The notes under the pieces were generated by a model. The model saw only the letters and a list, made by a program, of their open reading frames with translations. It made no database searches and had not been told where the DNA came from. DNA of 64,000 nt, taken from assembly GCF_007995155.1 (NCBI RefSeq), contig NZ_CP042593.1, positions 2,522,001 to 2,586,000 on the forward strand. Direction: 5' to 3'. This stretch comes from Cytobacillus dafuensis (lineage in GTDB: Bacteria > Bacillota > Bacilli > Bacillales > Cytobacillaceae). The position numbers and the translations under genes were made by a program. Shown here piece by piece: positions 44,140 to 53,579 of the stretch (position 1 is its first letter; each line of letters begins with the position of its first letter).

Positions 44140-44263
44140 TTATAATTCAATAACCTTGTAATTTGCTAATGTTGTCGCAACTGACGCGGGTGTATCGAGA
44201 AGAATCGCTGTATTTCCTCCCTCAAAAAACACCACCTGCTAACGCGAGGATGATATTGAAAGA
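44140..44263 (-). pseudogene. Fragment of a second TctA gene
   Basis: Upstream of the intact tctA, a short minus-strand frame reads EGGNTAILLDTP then ASVATTLANYKVIEL and stop, with ILALAGG just before it in another frame. It parallels YGGGNSAILLNTPGTPSSVV of the intact protein but lacks the TP..SS middle, so it is a scrambled piece of a paralogue. It suggests that the operon once had a neighbouring copy. Confidence 0.5.
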
Positions 44264-44648
44264 TTTTCTGTGGGCCTGGTGATATCCCTGGCTCGATACA
44301 TTTTATGATTTCTTCACTCGTTTATGGGGCCAAGTAGCCAAAAATATAAGATTAAGGCGACAAAAGCGTCGAAAGAAAAAAGGTAAAAAAGGTGAAAATT
44401 CTCCTATTAATCGTGTGGTGGTCAAGCGATTAGCTGAATTTATACTGTGTTCATTCAAGAAAAGTGATTTACCAGCAGATCCTTTATTTGAATTCTTCCA
44501 ATCTCAATTTCTTACTGTTTTTTCGATATTTGATTTACATAGAAACATCAACGCTTTGAGTGTTGCGTACGATGGCTCAACGAGCTATCCCCGTGGCAAA
44601 CCTACTTGTATTGCCCAAGGACGCAAAACTGTGGCTACTCTTGAGTGA
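44249..44648 (+). pseudogene. Transposase remnant
   Basis: A plus-strand frame without a start reads YPWLDTFYDFFTRLWGQVAK, then LPADPLFEFFQSQFLTV and NALSVAYDGSTSYPRGKPTC, ending IAQGRKTVATLE and stop. It resembles the N-terminal third of an IS4/IS1182-like DDE transposase, including the DGT-type segment before an aligned SYPRxKPTC, but catalytic residues downstream are absent. A dead fragment. The bases 44649-44831 are empty. Confidence 0.55.
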
Positions 44649-44831
44649 ACTCCCAACCTGATTGCGATTCATGTTGGGATAGCGTAAAGGAGAAATATTT
44701 CAATGGGTACCATCTTATATATTATCCGCTGTGGAAATCCCTTACGATTTACCGTTGCATCAAAAATGCACCCTACTGTCCTTCTTTTTTGTAAATCAGC
44801 AATGATTACCCTATTTATTCCCAGAGACTAT

Positions 44832-45524
44832 TTATAATACTTGCCAAAAGTCACAATCCTCCACTTTCTCAGTAACGAAAGCATCAGTAAAAACACAATA
44901 TGCCCTATAAATATGAGATTTCACTTCTTGTTCTACCTGAATGGGATCCCCTTCAATGAACACTTTAATCAACTTGGCATGTTCCTCCCATTCATACTGC
45001 TTTGAGTATTTCCCTCGAAGCCTGCTATTGACCAATGCGACCTTAAATGAAATCGAACTAATTACCTCAATCAGGTGAGAATGTTGAGATAACTGATTTA
45101 TATAGGTGTGGATGTGGGTCGTATCCTTTGATAGGGAATGTACAGAATCACTATTCACCTTTTGTTTCATCTTTTCTAAACACATTTCTAAATGGTGGAT
45201 ATCTTGGGGTTTTCGATTAAAAAGTGCAAGTTTAAAAGCCAGACTTTCTAAGTTCGCGCGCAAAGAATAAATTTCAAATATATCTTTTGGGGTAAATTCT
45301 CTAATGGATGTCCCCTTGTTTGGAACAATGGAAACAATCCCTTCTCCTACAAGCTGGTGAATCGCTTCACGAAGGGGGGTTTGACTAATCCCCAATTCCT
45401 TGGCCATCTTAGTTTCAACAATCCGATCCCCTGGTTTTAATTGACCCGTCAGTAACTTTTCTTTAATATACATGACCAGATCAGAGCTCAAGCTTTTCTT
45501 ATCTGTAAACGCATTCACATTCAT
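44832..45524 (-). CDS. GntR-family regulator, FCD (FadR) subfamily
   Basis: A 230-residue regulator. The N-terminal winged helix (DRIVETKMAKELGISQTPLR, then EAIHQLVGEGIVSIVPNKG) is followed by an all-helical FCD effector domain with metal-type histidines (HIHTYINQLSQHSHLIEVI). Such proteins repress small-carboxylate or sugar-acid operons and release on binding the pathway compound. It is the first gene upstream of the tctA operon in the same direction, and a 30-bp perfect palindrome lies 21 bases before its start. Confidence 0.88.
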   Translation of the reverse strand: MNVNAFTDKKSLSSDLVMYIKEKLLTGQLKPGDRIVETKMAKELGISQTPLREAIHQLVGEGIVSIVPNKGTSIREFTPKDIFEIYSLRANLESLAFKLALFNRKPQDIHHLEMCLEKMKQKVNSDSVHSLSKDTTHIHTYINQLSQHSHLIEVISSISFKVALVNSRLRGKYSKQYEWEEHAKLIKVFIEGDPIQVEQEVKSHIYRAYCVFTDAFVTEKVEDCDFWQVL

Positions 45525-45544
45525 GATTGTCTTCTCCTAACATC

Positions 45545-45574
45545 AAACTATATATAATCGATTATATATAGTTT
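45545..45574 (-). promoter_or_regulatory. 30-bp perfect palindrome, likely GntR operator
   Basis: Half-site AAACTATATATAATC is followed immediately by its exact reverse complement. It lies 21 bases upstream of the regulator's start, overlapping the probable promoter (TATAAT-like core), as expected for autorepression. The rest of the region to 45816 is AT-rich, with one 10-bp inverted repeat (AAAGTGGGTG at 45674, CACCCACTTT at 45803) and no gene. Confidence 0.7.
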
Positions 45575-45816
45575 ATATCATACCTTTTATTTTATTGTCA
45601 ATATTTTCTGAAAATTATATTTTACTAAATAATTTGAAAACTAATCTTTTGTTTATCTTTTTTTAATATTCTGAAAGTGGGTGCACTATATACATGAATG
45701 ATTAGTATGAGGACAGGTCACAGGGATTTTAGCTGGTTCATGGCTTCTTTCTTGCTAGATAGAAAAGAGGAATTAAAAGAGGTGATACTTATATGTAAGT
45801 ACCACCCACTTTATGG

Positions 45817-47697
45817 TTACACCATAACTTTACAAATGTCGTTCGTAAATTCTACAGGGTCATTGATTGGCAACCCTTCAATTAATAATGCTTGATTATA
45901 GAGCAGATTTGTATATAATTTCAATTTCTCTTTATCATTAGCATGTGCTGTTACTAATGATTGGAATACTTCATGATTATTATTTATTTCTAATACCTTG
46001 TCAGCTTTTATATTTTGATTATCTGGCATGGAATTTAGTACTTTTTCCATTTCAATCGAAATTTCTCCATCTGTAGTGAGACAAACTGGATGTGACCTTA
46101 ATCTTTTTGAAAGCCTTACATCTTTCACTTTGTCGGCTAAAACATTTTTCATAAAATCAAAAAGCTCTTTATTTTCGTTTTGTTCATTTTCATCAGCCTT
46201 TTCAATCTCTTCTTCATCAAGGCCAAGGTCTCCGCTTGAAACAGATTTGAATTCTTTTTCTTTATAATTCATTAGCATTCTAATTGCGAATTCATCGATA
46301 TCATCAGTGAAATATAGTATTTCGTAGCCCTTCTCTGCTAATAATTCTGTTTGCGGCAGCTTTTCAATTCTTTCATTTGATTCACCAGAAGCATAGTAAA
46401 TATACTTTTGATCTTCCGTCATTCTAGAAACATATTCATCTAGCGTGACCATCTTTTTCTCTTTTGAAGAATAGAACATGATTAAGTCCTGTAGAACTTC
46501 TTTGTGAGTTCCGAAATCGTTATAAACTCCGAATTTTAACTGTCTGCCAAAGGATTTATAGAATTCTTCGTACTTCTCTCGTTCATTTTTCAGTAAGCTT
46601 AACAATTCGCTTTTAATTTTTTTGTTGATGTTTTTCTCAATTAACTTCAACTGACGATCATGCTGTAACATTTCTCTAGAAATGTTGAGAGTTAAATCTT
46701 CAGAATCTACCATTCCTTTAACAAAGCTAAAGTAATCTGGCAGCAGGTCAGAACATTTATTCATAATTAATACACCATTCGAATATAACTCAAGTCCCTT
46801 TTCAAATTCTTTTGAATAGTAATCAAATGGAATTTTCTCAGGGATATAAAGAATGGCATTATATCTAATTGTCCCGTCTACACTTATGTGAATATGCTTT
46901 AAAGGCTTGTCGAATCCATAGTGTTTTTCAGTATAAAACTTTTCATAATCCTCTGTCGTTAATTCGTTTTTATTTTTTCTCCAAATCGGAACCATGCTAT
47001 TAATAATTTGCTCTTCCGTATAGTCCTCTAATTCAGTTTCATTTCCTTCTATCGGCCTTTTTCCAGTCATCTCCATTTTAATTGGATAGCGGATAAAGTC
47101 AGAGTACTTCTTAATGATTGCTTTTAATCGATACTCCTCAAGGTACTCATCGAAATTCTCTTCTTCTATATTTTCTTTTATTTTTAGGATGATTTCTGTA
47201 CCAACCTGTTCTTTCTCAAAAGGTGTAATCGTGTATCCATCTGCACCTTCTGATTCCCATTTGTATGCCTCTTCTTGTCCTAATGCTTTACTAATTACTG
47301 TAACAACATCAGCTACCATAAATGCCGCATAGAATCCAACACCAAACTGGCCAATAATATCATGACCATCTTTTAGTTCATTTTCAGATTTAAAAGCTAA
47401 TGAACCACTCTTGGCAATGATTCCAAGATTATTTTCAAGATCTTCTTTCGACATCCCAATTCCGGTATCAATTATCGTTAAGGTTCTGTTCGCTTTGTTA
47501 GGAATAACTTTTATGTAATAACTGTCTTTATTAAATGTTAAAGTATCATCCGTTAGTGCTTTATAATAGATTTTATCAATAGCATCACTTGCATTTGAAA
47601 TTAACTCTCTTAAAAAAACCTCTTTCTGTGAGTATATAGAGTTAATCATCATTTCTAGTAGCCTTTTCGATTCAGCTTGAAATTGCTTTTTTTCCAA
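45817..47697 (-). CDS. htpG: Molecular chaperone HtpG (Hsp90)
   Basis: A 626-residue Hsp90, the normal bacterial length. The GHKL ATPase has [29 protein letters not shown] and [15 protein letters not shown]; the middle domain has [17 protein letters not shown] with the catalytic arginine, and a dimerisation end follows. It folds and stabilises client proteins under stress. Upstream lies a perfect CIRCE operator, so HrcA repression is likely here. GAGAGGAGCGG precedes the start. Confidence 0.96.
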   Translation of the reverse strand: MEKKQFQAESKRLLEMMINSIYSQKEVFLRELISNASDAIDKIYYKALTDDTLTFNKDSYYIKVIPNKANRTLTIIDTGIGMSKEDLENNLGIIAKSGSLAFKSENELKDGHDIIGQFGVGFYAAFMVADVVTVISKALGQEEAYKWESEGADGYTITPFEKEQVGTEIILKIKENIEEENFDEYLEEYRLKAIIKKYSDFIRYPIKMEMTGKRPIEGNETELEDYTEEQIINSMVPIWRKNKNELTTEDYEKFYTEKHYGFDKPLKHIHISVDGTIRYNAILYIPEKIPFDYYSKEFEKGLELYSNGVLIMNKCSDLLPDYFSFVKGMVDSEDLTLNISREMLQHDRQLKLIEKNINKKIKSELLSLLKNEREKYEEFYKSFGRQLKFGVYNDFGTHKEVLQDLIMFYSSKEKKMVTLDEYVSRMTEDQKYIYYASGESNERIEKLPQTELLAEKGYEILYFTDDIDEFAIRMLMNYKEKEFKSVSSGDLGLDEEEIEKADENEQNENKELFDFMKNVLADKVKDVRLSKRLRSHPVCLTTDGEISIEMEKVLNSMPDNQNIKADKVLEINNNHEVFQSLVTAHANDKEKLKLYTNLLYNQALLIEGLPINDPVEFTNDICKVMV

Positions 47698-47764
47698 AAT
47701 AACCGCTCCTCTCCAAATTATAACGCAATACTAAAAGTAAATTTAAAATCTTTATTCTGGATGA

Positions 47765-47791
47765 TTAGCACTCTTCTTATCAGAGTGCTAA
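47765..47791 (-). promoter_or_regulatory. CIRCE operator (HrcA binding site)
   Basis: TTAGCACTC, a 9-base spacer and GAGTGCTAA, a perfect match to the CIRCE consensus. It lies 68 bases upstream of htpG, within the transcribed leader or promoter. HrcA binding here would give heat-inducible expression. Confidence 0.92.
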
Positions 47792-47935
47792 TCTCAATAT
47801 TTTAATATCATATTCTTTGATTGGTTGTCAATCAAACAAAGCTAAAAATCGGATAAAATCATGGATCATCCTGTTAAATAGATGTATATGTTAAAATAAA
47901 TGAATAATTTGAACGAATGAAAAGAGGATCAGGAT

Positions 47936-48649
47936 ATGTTATTAACAAAATGGTTAAAGGAGTCGAAGTATACGGTGGTATTTACAGGTGCTGGCATGTC
48001 AACTGAAAGTGGTTTACCAGATTTTCGCTCTTCTAAACAAGGATTATGGAATAAGAAAGATCCTAGCAAAATTGCTAGTACAAGGGCATTGAATGATGAT
48101 GTAGAAGAATTTATAGCCTTTTATCGTGAACGTGTTTTAGGAGTAAAGGAATGTCAGCCACATAAAGGACATAATATTTTAGCAGAATGGGAAAAGACTG
48201 GCGTAATCAAATCAATCATTACACAAAATGTTGACGGATTCCATCAAGCAGCAGGAAATAAAAAAGTAGCGGAACTACATGGAACTTTGCAAAAGCTTCA
48301 TTGCCAGTCTTGTTTAAAGGTATACAGCAGTGAAGAATATCTTAATCAAGCATATTATTGTGAGTGCGGCGGAATACTCCGTCCTTCGATTGTGTTATTT
48401 GGAGAATCTTTACCAGAAGAAACCTTTGAGTTTGCCTTAAATGAAGCGAGAAAATCCGAACTATTTATCGTATTAGGCTCCTCGCTCAGTGTTACCCCAG
48501 CAAATCAGTTTCCACTTATCGCGAAAGAAAATGGCGCAAAATTAGTAATAGTGAATTGGGAACCAACTGATTTCGATATGTATGCTGATGAGGTTATTAA
48601 CGAAATCGAAATAGGGAGTCTTTTAGTAGAATTAAATAATGCCAAATAA
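47936..48649 (+). CDS. Sirtuin-type NAD-dependent protein deacylase
   Basis: A 237-residue Sir2 enzyme. The NAD site is FTGAGMSTESGLPDFRS, ITQNVDGFHQAAG follows, catalytic His115 is in ELHG, and four zinc cysteines lie at 123, 126, 142 and 144 (CQSC, CEC). It removes acyl groups from lysines using NAD. Size and fold agree with B. subtilis SrtN. It is divergent from htpG; GAGGATCAGGAT precedes the ATG. Confidence 0.92.
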   Translation: MLLTKWLKESKYTVVFTGAGMSTESGLPDFRSSKQGLWNKKDPSKIASTRALNDDVEEFIAFYRERVLGVKECQPHKGHNILAEWEKTGVIKSIITQNVDGFHQAAGNKKVAELHGTLQKLHCQSCLKVYSSEEYLNQAYYCECGGILRPSIVLFGESLPEETFEFALNEARKSELFIVLGSSLSVTPANQFPLIAKENGAKLVIVNWEPTDFDMYADEVINEIEIGSLLVELNNAK

Positions 48650-48928
48650 AAAACTGTCCTCAATTTCATAGCGGAGACAGCTTAATAATGTATTTATTTT
48701 GCCAATGCACACTGCTTTATTAATGTTTGAGTATACATATTCTCTCTTATTTTAATGAGCTTTTCTGCTAATTTACTTTTTTATCGATGTTTTCTTTTAG
48801 TTTAAAGATTTGTTCTTTTATAGCCTCTATAACAATATCCGGATTATGGAAAGCCAGCTTTCTTCAGCAAACATTTGCTTTGTATTATTTTTTATTTTGA
48901 GAAATCATATTTAGAATAGGTGGAGATT

Positions 48929-49465
48929 ATGGCACAATGGACTGATGTTCAAACACTTATCTGGCTATTTCCAATAATATTTATTCTTCATGATTTTGAA
49001 GAAATTATTATGGTTGAAAAGTGGATGAAAAAAAATTCAAATGTCATTTTTGAAAAATTACCAAGAAGAATAGCTAATCGAGTCATCAAGCAATTTTCAA
49101 TGACAACAGCACAATTTTCTGTTTCGGTATTGGCTATCTTTCTGTTTGTTAGTAGTTCTACTTATATGGCAATTCAATATGTTAATCATGGTTCACTTGC
49201 CAACATTTATTTCTTTACTATTTTTATTATAGTTTTCCTTCTTCATGTATTTACTCATATTGGTCAGTCTATCTTATTTCGTTCAATTACCCCTGGTGTT
49301 ATAACTTCCGTATTTATAGTTTTTCCTTATTGCATAGTAATGATAAACTCATTATTTAAAAGTCAAGTCATAAATTGGAAAACTATATTCGTCAGCTTAC
49401 CTTTTGTCATTTTGATTATTCCTATTGTACTTTTTGCCCATTGGATTGGAAAAAAAGCAGTATAA
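48929..49465 (+). CDS. HXXEE-domain membrane protein
   Basis: A protein of about 178 residues with five hydrophobic helices and the HXXEE motif (FILHDFEEIIMVEKW), plus HVFTHIGQSI further on. The family is widespread in Firmicutes and uncharacterised; the conserved His and Glu residues suggest a metal site in the membrane. The ATG at 48929 is preferred over the GTG at 48920 because AGGTGG sits 5 bases before it. The 270 bases upstream show no gene. Confidence 0.75.
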   Translation: MAQWTDVQTLIWLFPIIFILHDFEEIIMVEKWMKKNSNVIFEKLPRRIANRVIKQFSMTTAQFSVSVLAIFLFVSSSTYMAIQYVNHGSLANIYFFTIFIIVFLLHVFTHIGQSILFRSITPGVITSVFIVFPYCIVMINSLFKSQVINWKTIFVSLPFVILIIPIVLFAHWIGKKAV

Positions 49466-49480
49466 AAATTATTAGGAATA

Positions 49481-49503
49481 GGCATCGTTTTGAATACGAT
49501 GCC
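49481..49503. terminator. Bidirectional terminator
   Basis: GGCATCGT pairs with ACGATGCC, followed by TTTT, between convergent genes. Confidence 0.75.
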
Positions 49504-49561
49504 TTTTGAATGTTTATTAACGATAGAAATGATTCTATAATTGCAATATTTCTTTTATGTA

Positions 49562-50503
49562 TTATTTAAACCAGCCCATCTTCCATAAACCAATTAATAA
49601 GCCCAAGCCAACTGTCAGCATAACCCCTAATACAACATAATAGCCCCACTGCCAGCTTAGCTCCGGCATATTTTCAAAGTTCATGCCATATATGCTTGCA
49701 ATGAATGTAAGAGGAATAAAAATTGATGACATGACAGTCAATGTCTTCATTATATTATTCATTCGATCTGAATTTAGGGAAATATAGCTGTCTCGAAGAT
49801 CATTTGTCAATTCACGGTTTGATTCAATCATCTCTGAAAGCTTAAGCAAATGATCATAAATATCCATAAAATAAGCTCTTTCATCTTTTGGAATAATCAC
49901 CCGTTCAGAGTTTAAGATTCGATAAAGCAATTCTCGCATTGGTAAAATGGTTCGCCGTAATTTTAATAGCTGGCTCCTTATCCCAAAAACCTCTTCCATT
50001 AAATTCCGATTGGCATCTTTCATTTCTATTTCATTTAAATCATCTTCAATTTTGTAAAGCGCTGGAAAATACTCGTCGACAATCTTGTCCATTAATAAAT
50101 AAAAAATGTGCAGGGCACCTTTTCTTTGAATCTTATTCTCCTCTTTTAATCTCTGTCGAACCATTACGATTTCAGGTGATGGTGATAAATGGAATGTAAT
50201 AATAAAGTTTTTACCAACAAATACATCAACTTCTTCTGGGAAAAGTGTGTGTTGGTTCAAAGAGTGTAATACAAAAAAATCATAACCTTCATAGTAATCC
50301 AATTTTGGTCGTTGCAGTAAATGCATACAATCCTCAATTGCTAAAGGATGAAAATTAAAATGTGTTTTTAGAACCAGCATTTCTCCTTCATTAGGAGTTT
50401 CAAAGTCGATCCAAAACCATTTAATATTTGAATCATTTAGTCGGTCTAACACTATATCCTCTAAAAGCTTATGATCATTTGTAACAGCAAAAGTCCGAAT
50501 CAT
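49562..50503 (-). CDS. corA: CorA-family magnesium/cobalt transporter
   Basis: A 313-residue channel. A long cytoplasmic domain (WFWIDFETPNEGEM, HPLAIEDCMH) is followed by two C-terminal helices with the GMN signature (IYGMNFENMPE). It forms a pentamer for Mg2+ uptake. The frame opens at 50566, but the ATG at 50503 has AGGAGG 10 bases upstream and gives the usual length. Confidence 0.92.
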   Translation of the reverse strand: MIRTFAVTNDHKLLEDIVLDRLNDSNIKWFWIDFETPNEGEMLVLKTHFNFHPLAIEDCMHLLQRPKLDYYEGYDFFVLHSLNQHTLFPEEVDVFVGKNFIITFHLSPSPEIVMVRQRLKEENKIQRKGALHIFYLLMDKIVDEYFPALYKIEDDLNEIEMKDANRNLMEEVFGIRSQLLKLRRTILPMRELLYRILNSERVIIPKDERAYFMDIYDHLLKLSEMIESNRELTNDLRDSYISLNSDRMNNIMKTLTVMSSIFIPLTFIASIYGMNFENMPELSWQWGYYVVLGVMLTVGLGLLIGLWKMGWFK

Positions 50504-50663
50504 GATTTCACATCCTCCTATATTAGGGTAGTTTTCCCTTAGATAAAAGCATAATACTTTTTTCATTTTCTAAGAATAATTATTTTACGAAATAAGGCAT
50601 AGTGATCAAATGATGTTAAATATATTCATCTATCTTTTTGCTTTTAGTCTTGAAAATTGCTTA

Positions 50664-50690
50664 AAAAAAGAAGGATTATCACCTTCTTTT
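50664..50690 (-). terminator. Intrinsic terminator
   Basis: AAAAAAGAAGG and CCTTCTTTTTT form a near-perfect stem directly after the stop of the nucleotidyltransferase gene. Confidence 0.8.
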
Positions 50691-51260
50691 TTAAATTCTA
50701 TTAATTTTTATCATTGGCCATATCGAATTCCATCTCTTTTTGATCATTCTATTTCTATATTTTTCCATAAGATCATGACTTCCAACAAAAAAAGGTGTTG
50801 GCTTTAATTCTAAATTGATCACATCAGCTATTCCATGAGGAGCTATTAGAATCACTTTGTCTACTTCATCTAACTTTACACCTAAAGCGGTTACGGTCTC
50901 TGGAAACTTTGATATAGCATCAATAGATGATAAATAAGGCGGAAAATTATTTACAACATGCATCCTTGCCTGGTTCTTTACGGACCAAGGAATATTTGGG
51001 ATTAGCTCCCTTAGTTTATCCTCAAGAATTTTCTCTTCCAATTCATTAATATTTTCTTTATCAAAATAAATCACATCAACATCTGGAATTGGTGTTCTTT
51101 CTTTAAAACCATGCATTGTATCCCAAACCTTAGAACGAACAAAACCGGCACAGACCCAGCTATCTGGTAATTCCAATGACTTTACAGCTTGTAAAATTTC
51201 GATCATCCATAGATCTTTTTCAATTAGCCGTATTATATCTAATTCACTTCTAATGATCAT
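50691..51260 (-). CDS. DUF925-type nucleotidyltransferase family protein
   Basis: A 189-residue protein with the DUF925 (NTP_transf_6) pattern: LPDSWVCAGFVRSKVWD (a G-x-x-R-x-x-W segment), IPDVDVIYFDKEN carrying the DxD metal pair, and NFPPYLSSIDAISKFPETV, then TALGVKL. These are intact nucleotidyltransferases of unknown substrate. The ATG at 51260 is preceded by GGGAGGGGG. Separate from corA. Confidence 0.83.
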   Translation of the reverse strand: MIIRSELDIIRLIEKDLWMIEILQAVKSLELPDSWVCAGFVRSKVWDTMHGFKERTPIPDVDVIYFDKENINELEEKILEDKLRELIPNIPWSVKNQARMHVVNNFPPYLSSIDAISKFPETVTALGVKLDEVDKVILIAPHGIADVINLELKPTPFFVGSHDLMEKYRNRMIKKRWNSIWPMIKINRI

Positions 51261-51349
51261 AATACCCCCTCCCGAACGTACATTCTGATCATATCATATT
51301 TATTTGGAAAAGGGGGATTTTGACAATTTAAACTTGATAATAGAAAAAT

Positions 51350-51706
51350 CTATTCTCTTTTCAACATAAAGGCAGATGGCGTAAGCTCTTCGGATTCAAT
51401 AACAATTGCCATTAGTCCCGTATCCGTTGTGGTTTCATGCCCTTCTCCTTTTTCCCAAAATACTGCTTCACCTTTCTTTATCTTTACTTTTAATCCATCG
51501 TCACTTCGAACCCACCCCTCTCCATTTACTACAAGGAGTAATTGCGGGACGACGGCTTGATGGAAACCAATTATTCCATTTGCATCTAAGTGCATGCAGC
51601 CAATTTGTGATGCTTTTTCTGTTTTTACGATTCTTGACATAATGAAATTAGAATGATAATGATCTATGTATTTACCTGTTGATTTATCAAATCGAAAAAT
51701 TTCCAT
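51350..51706 (-). CDS. Cupin-fold protein
   Basis: A protein of about 118 residues with one cupin barrel: GFHQAVVPQLLLVVNGEGWV and KKGEAVFWEKGEGHETTTD contain the two conserved cupin motifs. The function is unknown. The ATG at 51706 is chosen because AGAGGTGATTTTA precedes it; the frame extends 6 codons further without a better site. Confidence 0.75.
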   Translation of the reverse strand: MEIFRFDKSTGKYIDHYHSNFIMSRIVKTEKASQIGCMHLDANGIIGFHQAVVPQLLLVVNGEGWVRSDDGLKVKIKKGEAVFWEKGEGHETTTDTGLMAIVIESEELTPSAFMLKRE

Positions 51707-51914
51707 TAAAATCACCTCTCCCATTATAGAAACAAAGATTTATATATTTTTTAAGTATTGTTAATTTAGGTACGTTATAAAAAGCAGAAGCTGAATGTAA
51801 TTTTATGTTAAAATAAATATAAGATTTTGAAAAGATACATAAATTACCGAAGGTGCTTTCTTTAATAAAGGATTTAAAATTTATTGTGAAATTTTAAGTG
51901 TAAGAGGTAAATGT

Positions 51915-52628
51915 ATGAAGAAAAAAATAATCTTAAGATTTTTATTATTAATAATAATTATTGTTATATCATTTAATATTTTTCAGTATTTTACAAGTAA
52001 CACTAATTCACAATTATTATCAGATTTAGAAGGAACGGTTTATTATACTGAAAGAATTGAAGGCGTACTTACTTTATTTAAATCAGACGCTTCATTGCAA
52101 AATAAAACTTTAATATATAGCCATAAAGGGAAAGGGAATGATAGTTACGGAGATTATAATGATAATATTATAGATTTTTATTATGATAAAACCAGTAAAA
52201 CTATTTATTTTATTGCTATGAATAACGGTTCGTGGAGTTTGTTTTCCCTAAAAGAAAAAGAAAATAAACCGACTTTGCTTCAGAAAGAAGTTATGGAAAC
52301 AGATAAAGGTTATATACAGAATCAATTTAATAAACTTACTGTTTCTTCAAAGAAAGGTTCGCTATATCTATTGGAAAACGGAAATGAAAAAACAATAAAG
52401 AAATTCTATGGTTTATATGATGAAAAATTCACTGGGTACCAACCAATTGGATTTTCACCAGACGGAAAATACTTAGTTTATCATTCGATGGAACACTTAA
52501 CACCATTTGGTACTCTTTTAGAAGGATTTGTTAATAATTCTTTTGGGAACACTTATATAATGGATTTATCAACAATGGAGAGTGCCAAATTCATAGATGC
52601 TTATAAAATCCAATGGATTATAGACTAA
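51915..52628 (+). CDS. Membrane-anchored extracytoplasmic protein, unknown
   Basis: A 237-residue protein. An N-terminal hydrophobic anchor (residues 4-25, no lipobox cysteine) is followed by a beta-rich domain with repeated strand-turn units (YYTERIEGVLTLFKSD, GFSPDGKYLVYHSMEHLT, GNTYIMDLSTMESAKF). The FSPDGKYLVY motif is typical of beta-propeller (TolB/WD40-like) blades, but only a few blades fit. AGAGGTAAATGT precedes the ATG. No partner gene is apparent. Confidence 0.6.
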   Translation: MKKKIILRFLLLIIIIVISFNIFQYFTSNTNSQLLSDLEGTVYYTERIEGVLTLFKSDASLQNKTLIYSHKGKGNDSYGDYNDNIIDFYYDKTSKTIYFIAMNNGSWSLFSLKEKENKPTLLQKEVMETDKGYIQNQFNKLTVSSKKGSLYLLENGNEKTIKKFYGLYDEKFTGYQPIGFSPDGKYLVYHSMEHLTPFGTLLEGFVNNSFGNTYIMDLSTMESAKFIDAYKIQWIID

Positions 52629-52736
52629 ATAACCTGACAAATTTATTGTATTATCGGGTACTTGAATAAAAAACTAGATAATAAAATGAAAACGCTTGGG
52701 GTTATGAAGTGAACCCAAATTGTTAGACAAAATATT

Positions 52737-53579
52737 TTAAGCAGCTTTTAGGGACTGGATTCTGTATTCTACAGGGCTCAGTCCTTTTAATTTTGCTTTA
52801 ATTCGATTGTGATTGTAGTAATAAATATAATTTTCTAATTCCAATGTAAAATGCTCAATACTCTCAAACTCTAGTAGATAAAGGAGTTCAGATTTTAATA
52901 AGCCAAAGAAATTTTCTATGACTGCATTATCCAAACAGTTGCCCTTTCGAGACATACTTTGTGTCATATGATTTTCTTTCAATAAGTGTTGATATTTTTT
53001 CATTTGATAGTGCCAACCCAGATCAGAATGAAGGATAGGTGTATCCCCCTCAGTTAAACATAGAAAAGCTTGGTCTAACATCTTTGATACGAGAGGAAAT
53101 ACTGGTCTCTTTTCAATATTGTAGGCTATAATTTCGCCATTAAACAAATCCAGAATTGGTGAAAAATAAAGCTTTTCCCCAAACAAATGAAATTCAGTTA
53201 CGTCTGTTACCCATTTTTCATTAGGTTTAGAAGCTTTGAAATCTCGTTCCAATATGTTAGGAGCGACACTTCCTACCTTTCCGCGATAAGAACGATATTT
53301 CTTAATACGCACAAGAGATTTTAAACCCAGTTGGGTCATAAGTCGACGTACTGTTTTATGATTAATACAATAGTTACGATTTCGTAATTCTAGGGTGATT
53401 CGACGATAGCCATACCTTCCTTTATGTTCGTTAAAAATCTCCTTAATAGCTTCTTTAATGTCTGTATATTTATCAGGACGTTTTAACTGTTTAACCCAAT
53501 AATAATAGGTGCTGCGTTTTATGCCTGCCACTTTAATTAGATTAATTACTTTAAACTCGGACCTTAGCTCAAAAATCAC
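52737..53579 (-). CDS. IS3-family transposase OrfB (DDE integrase)
   Basis: A 280-residue product. HTH_21-like N-terminal region (EIFNEHKGRYGYRRITLELR), then the rve core with the first Asp in KWVTDVTEFHL, the second in LHSDLGWHYQ and Glu in NAVIENFFGLLKSEL. The GTG start overlaps the orfA stop (GTGA). In IS3 elements the active enzyme is usually an OrfAB fusion made by -1 frameshifting. All catalytic residues are present. Confidence 0.92.
   Translation of the reverse strand: MIFELRSEFKVINLIKVAGIKRSTYYYWVKQLKRPDKYTDIKEAIKEIFNEHKGRYGYRRITLELRNRNYCINHKTVRRLMTQLGLKSLVRIKKYRSYRGKVGSVAPNILERDFKASKPNEKWVTDVTEFHLFGEKLYFSPILDLFNGEIIAYNIEKRPVFPLVSKMLDQAFLCLTEGDTPILHSDLGWHYQMKKYQHLLKENHMTQSMSRKGNCLDNAVIENFFGLLKSELLYLLEFESIEHFTLELENYIYYYNHNRIKAKLKGLSPVEYRIQSLKAA

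Noticed and set aside
45698..45895. 65-codon plus-strand frame before the htpG end
   Set aside because: It runs into the htpG coding sequence on the other strand and resembles no family.
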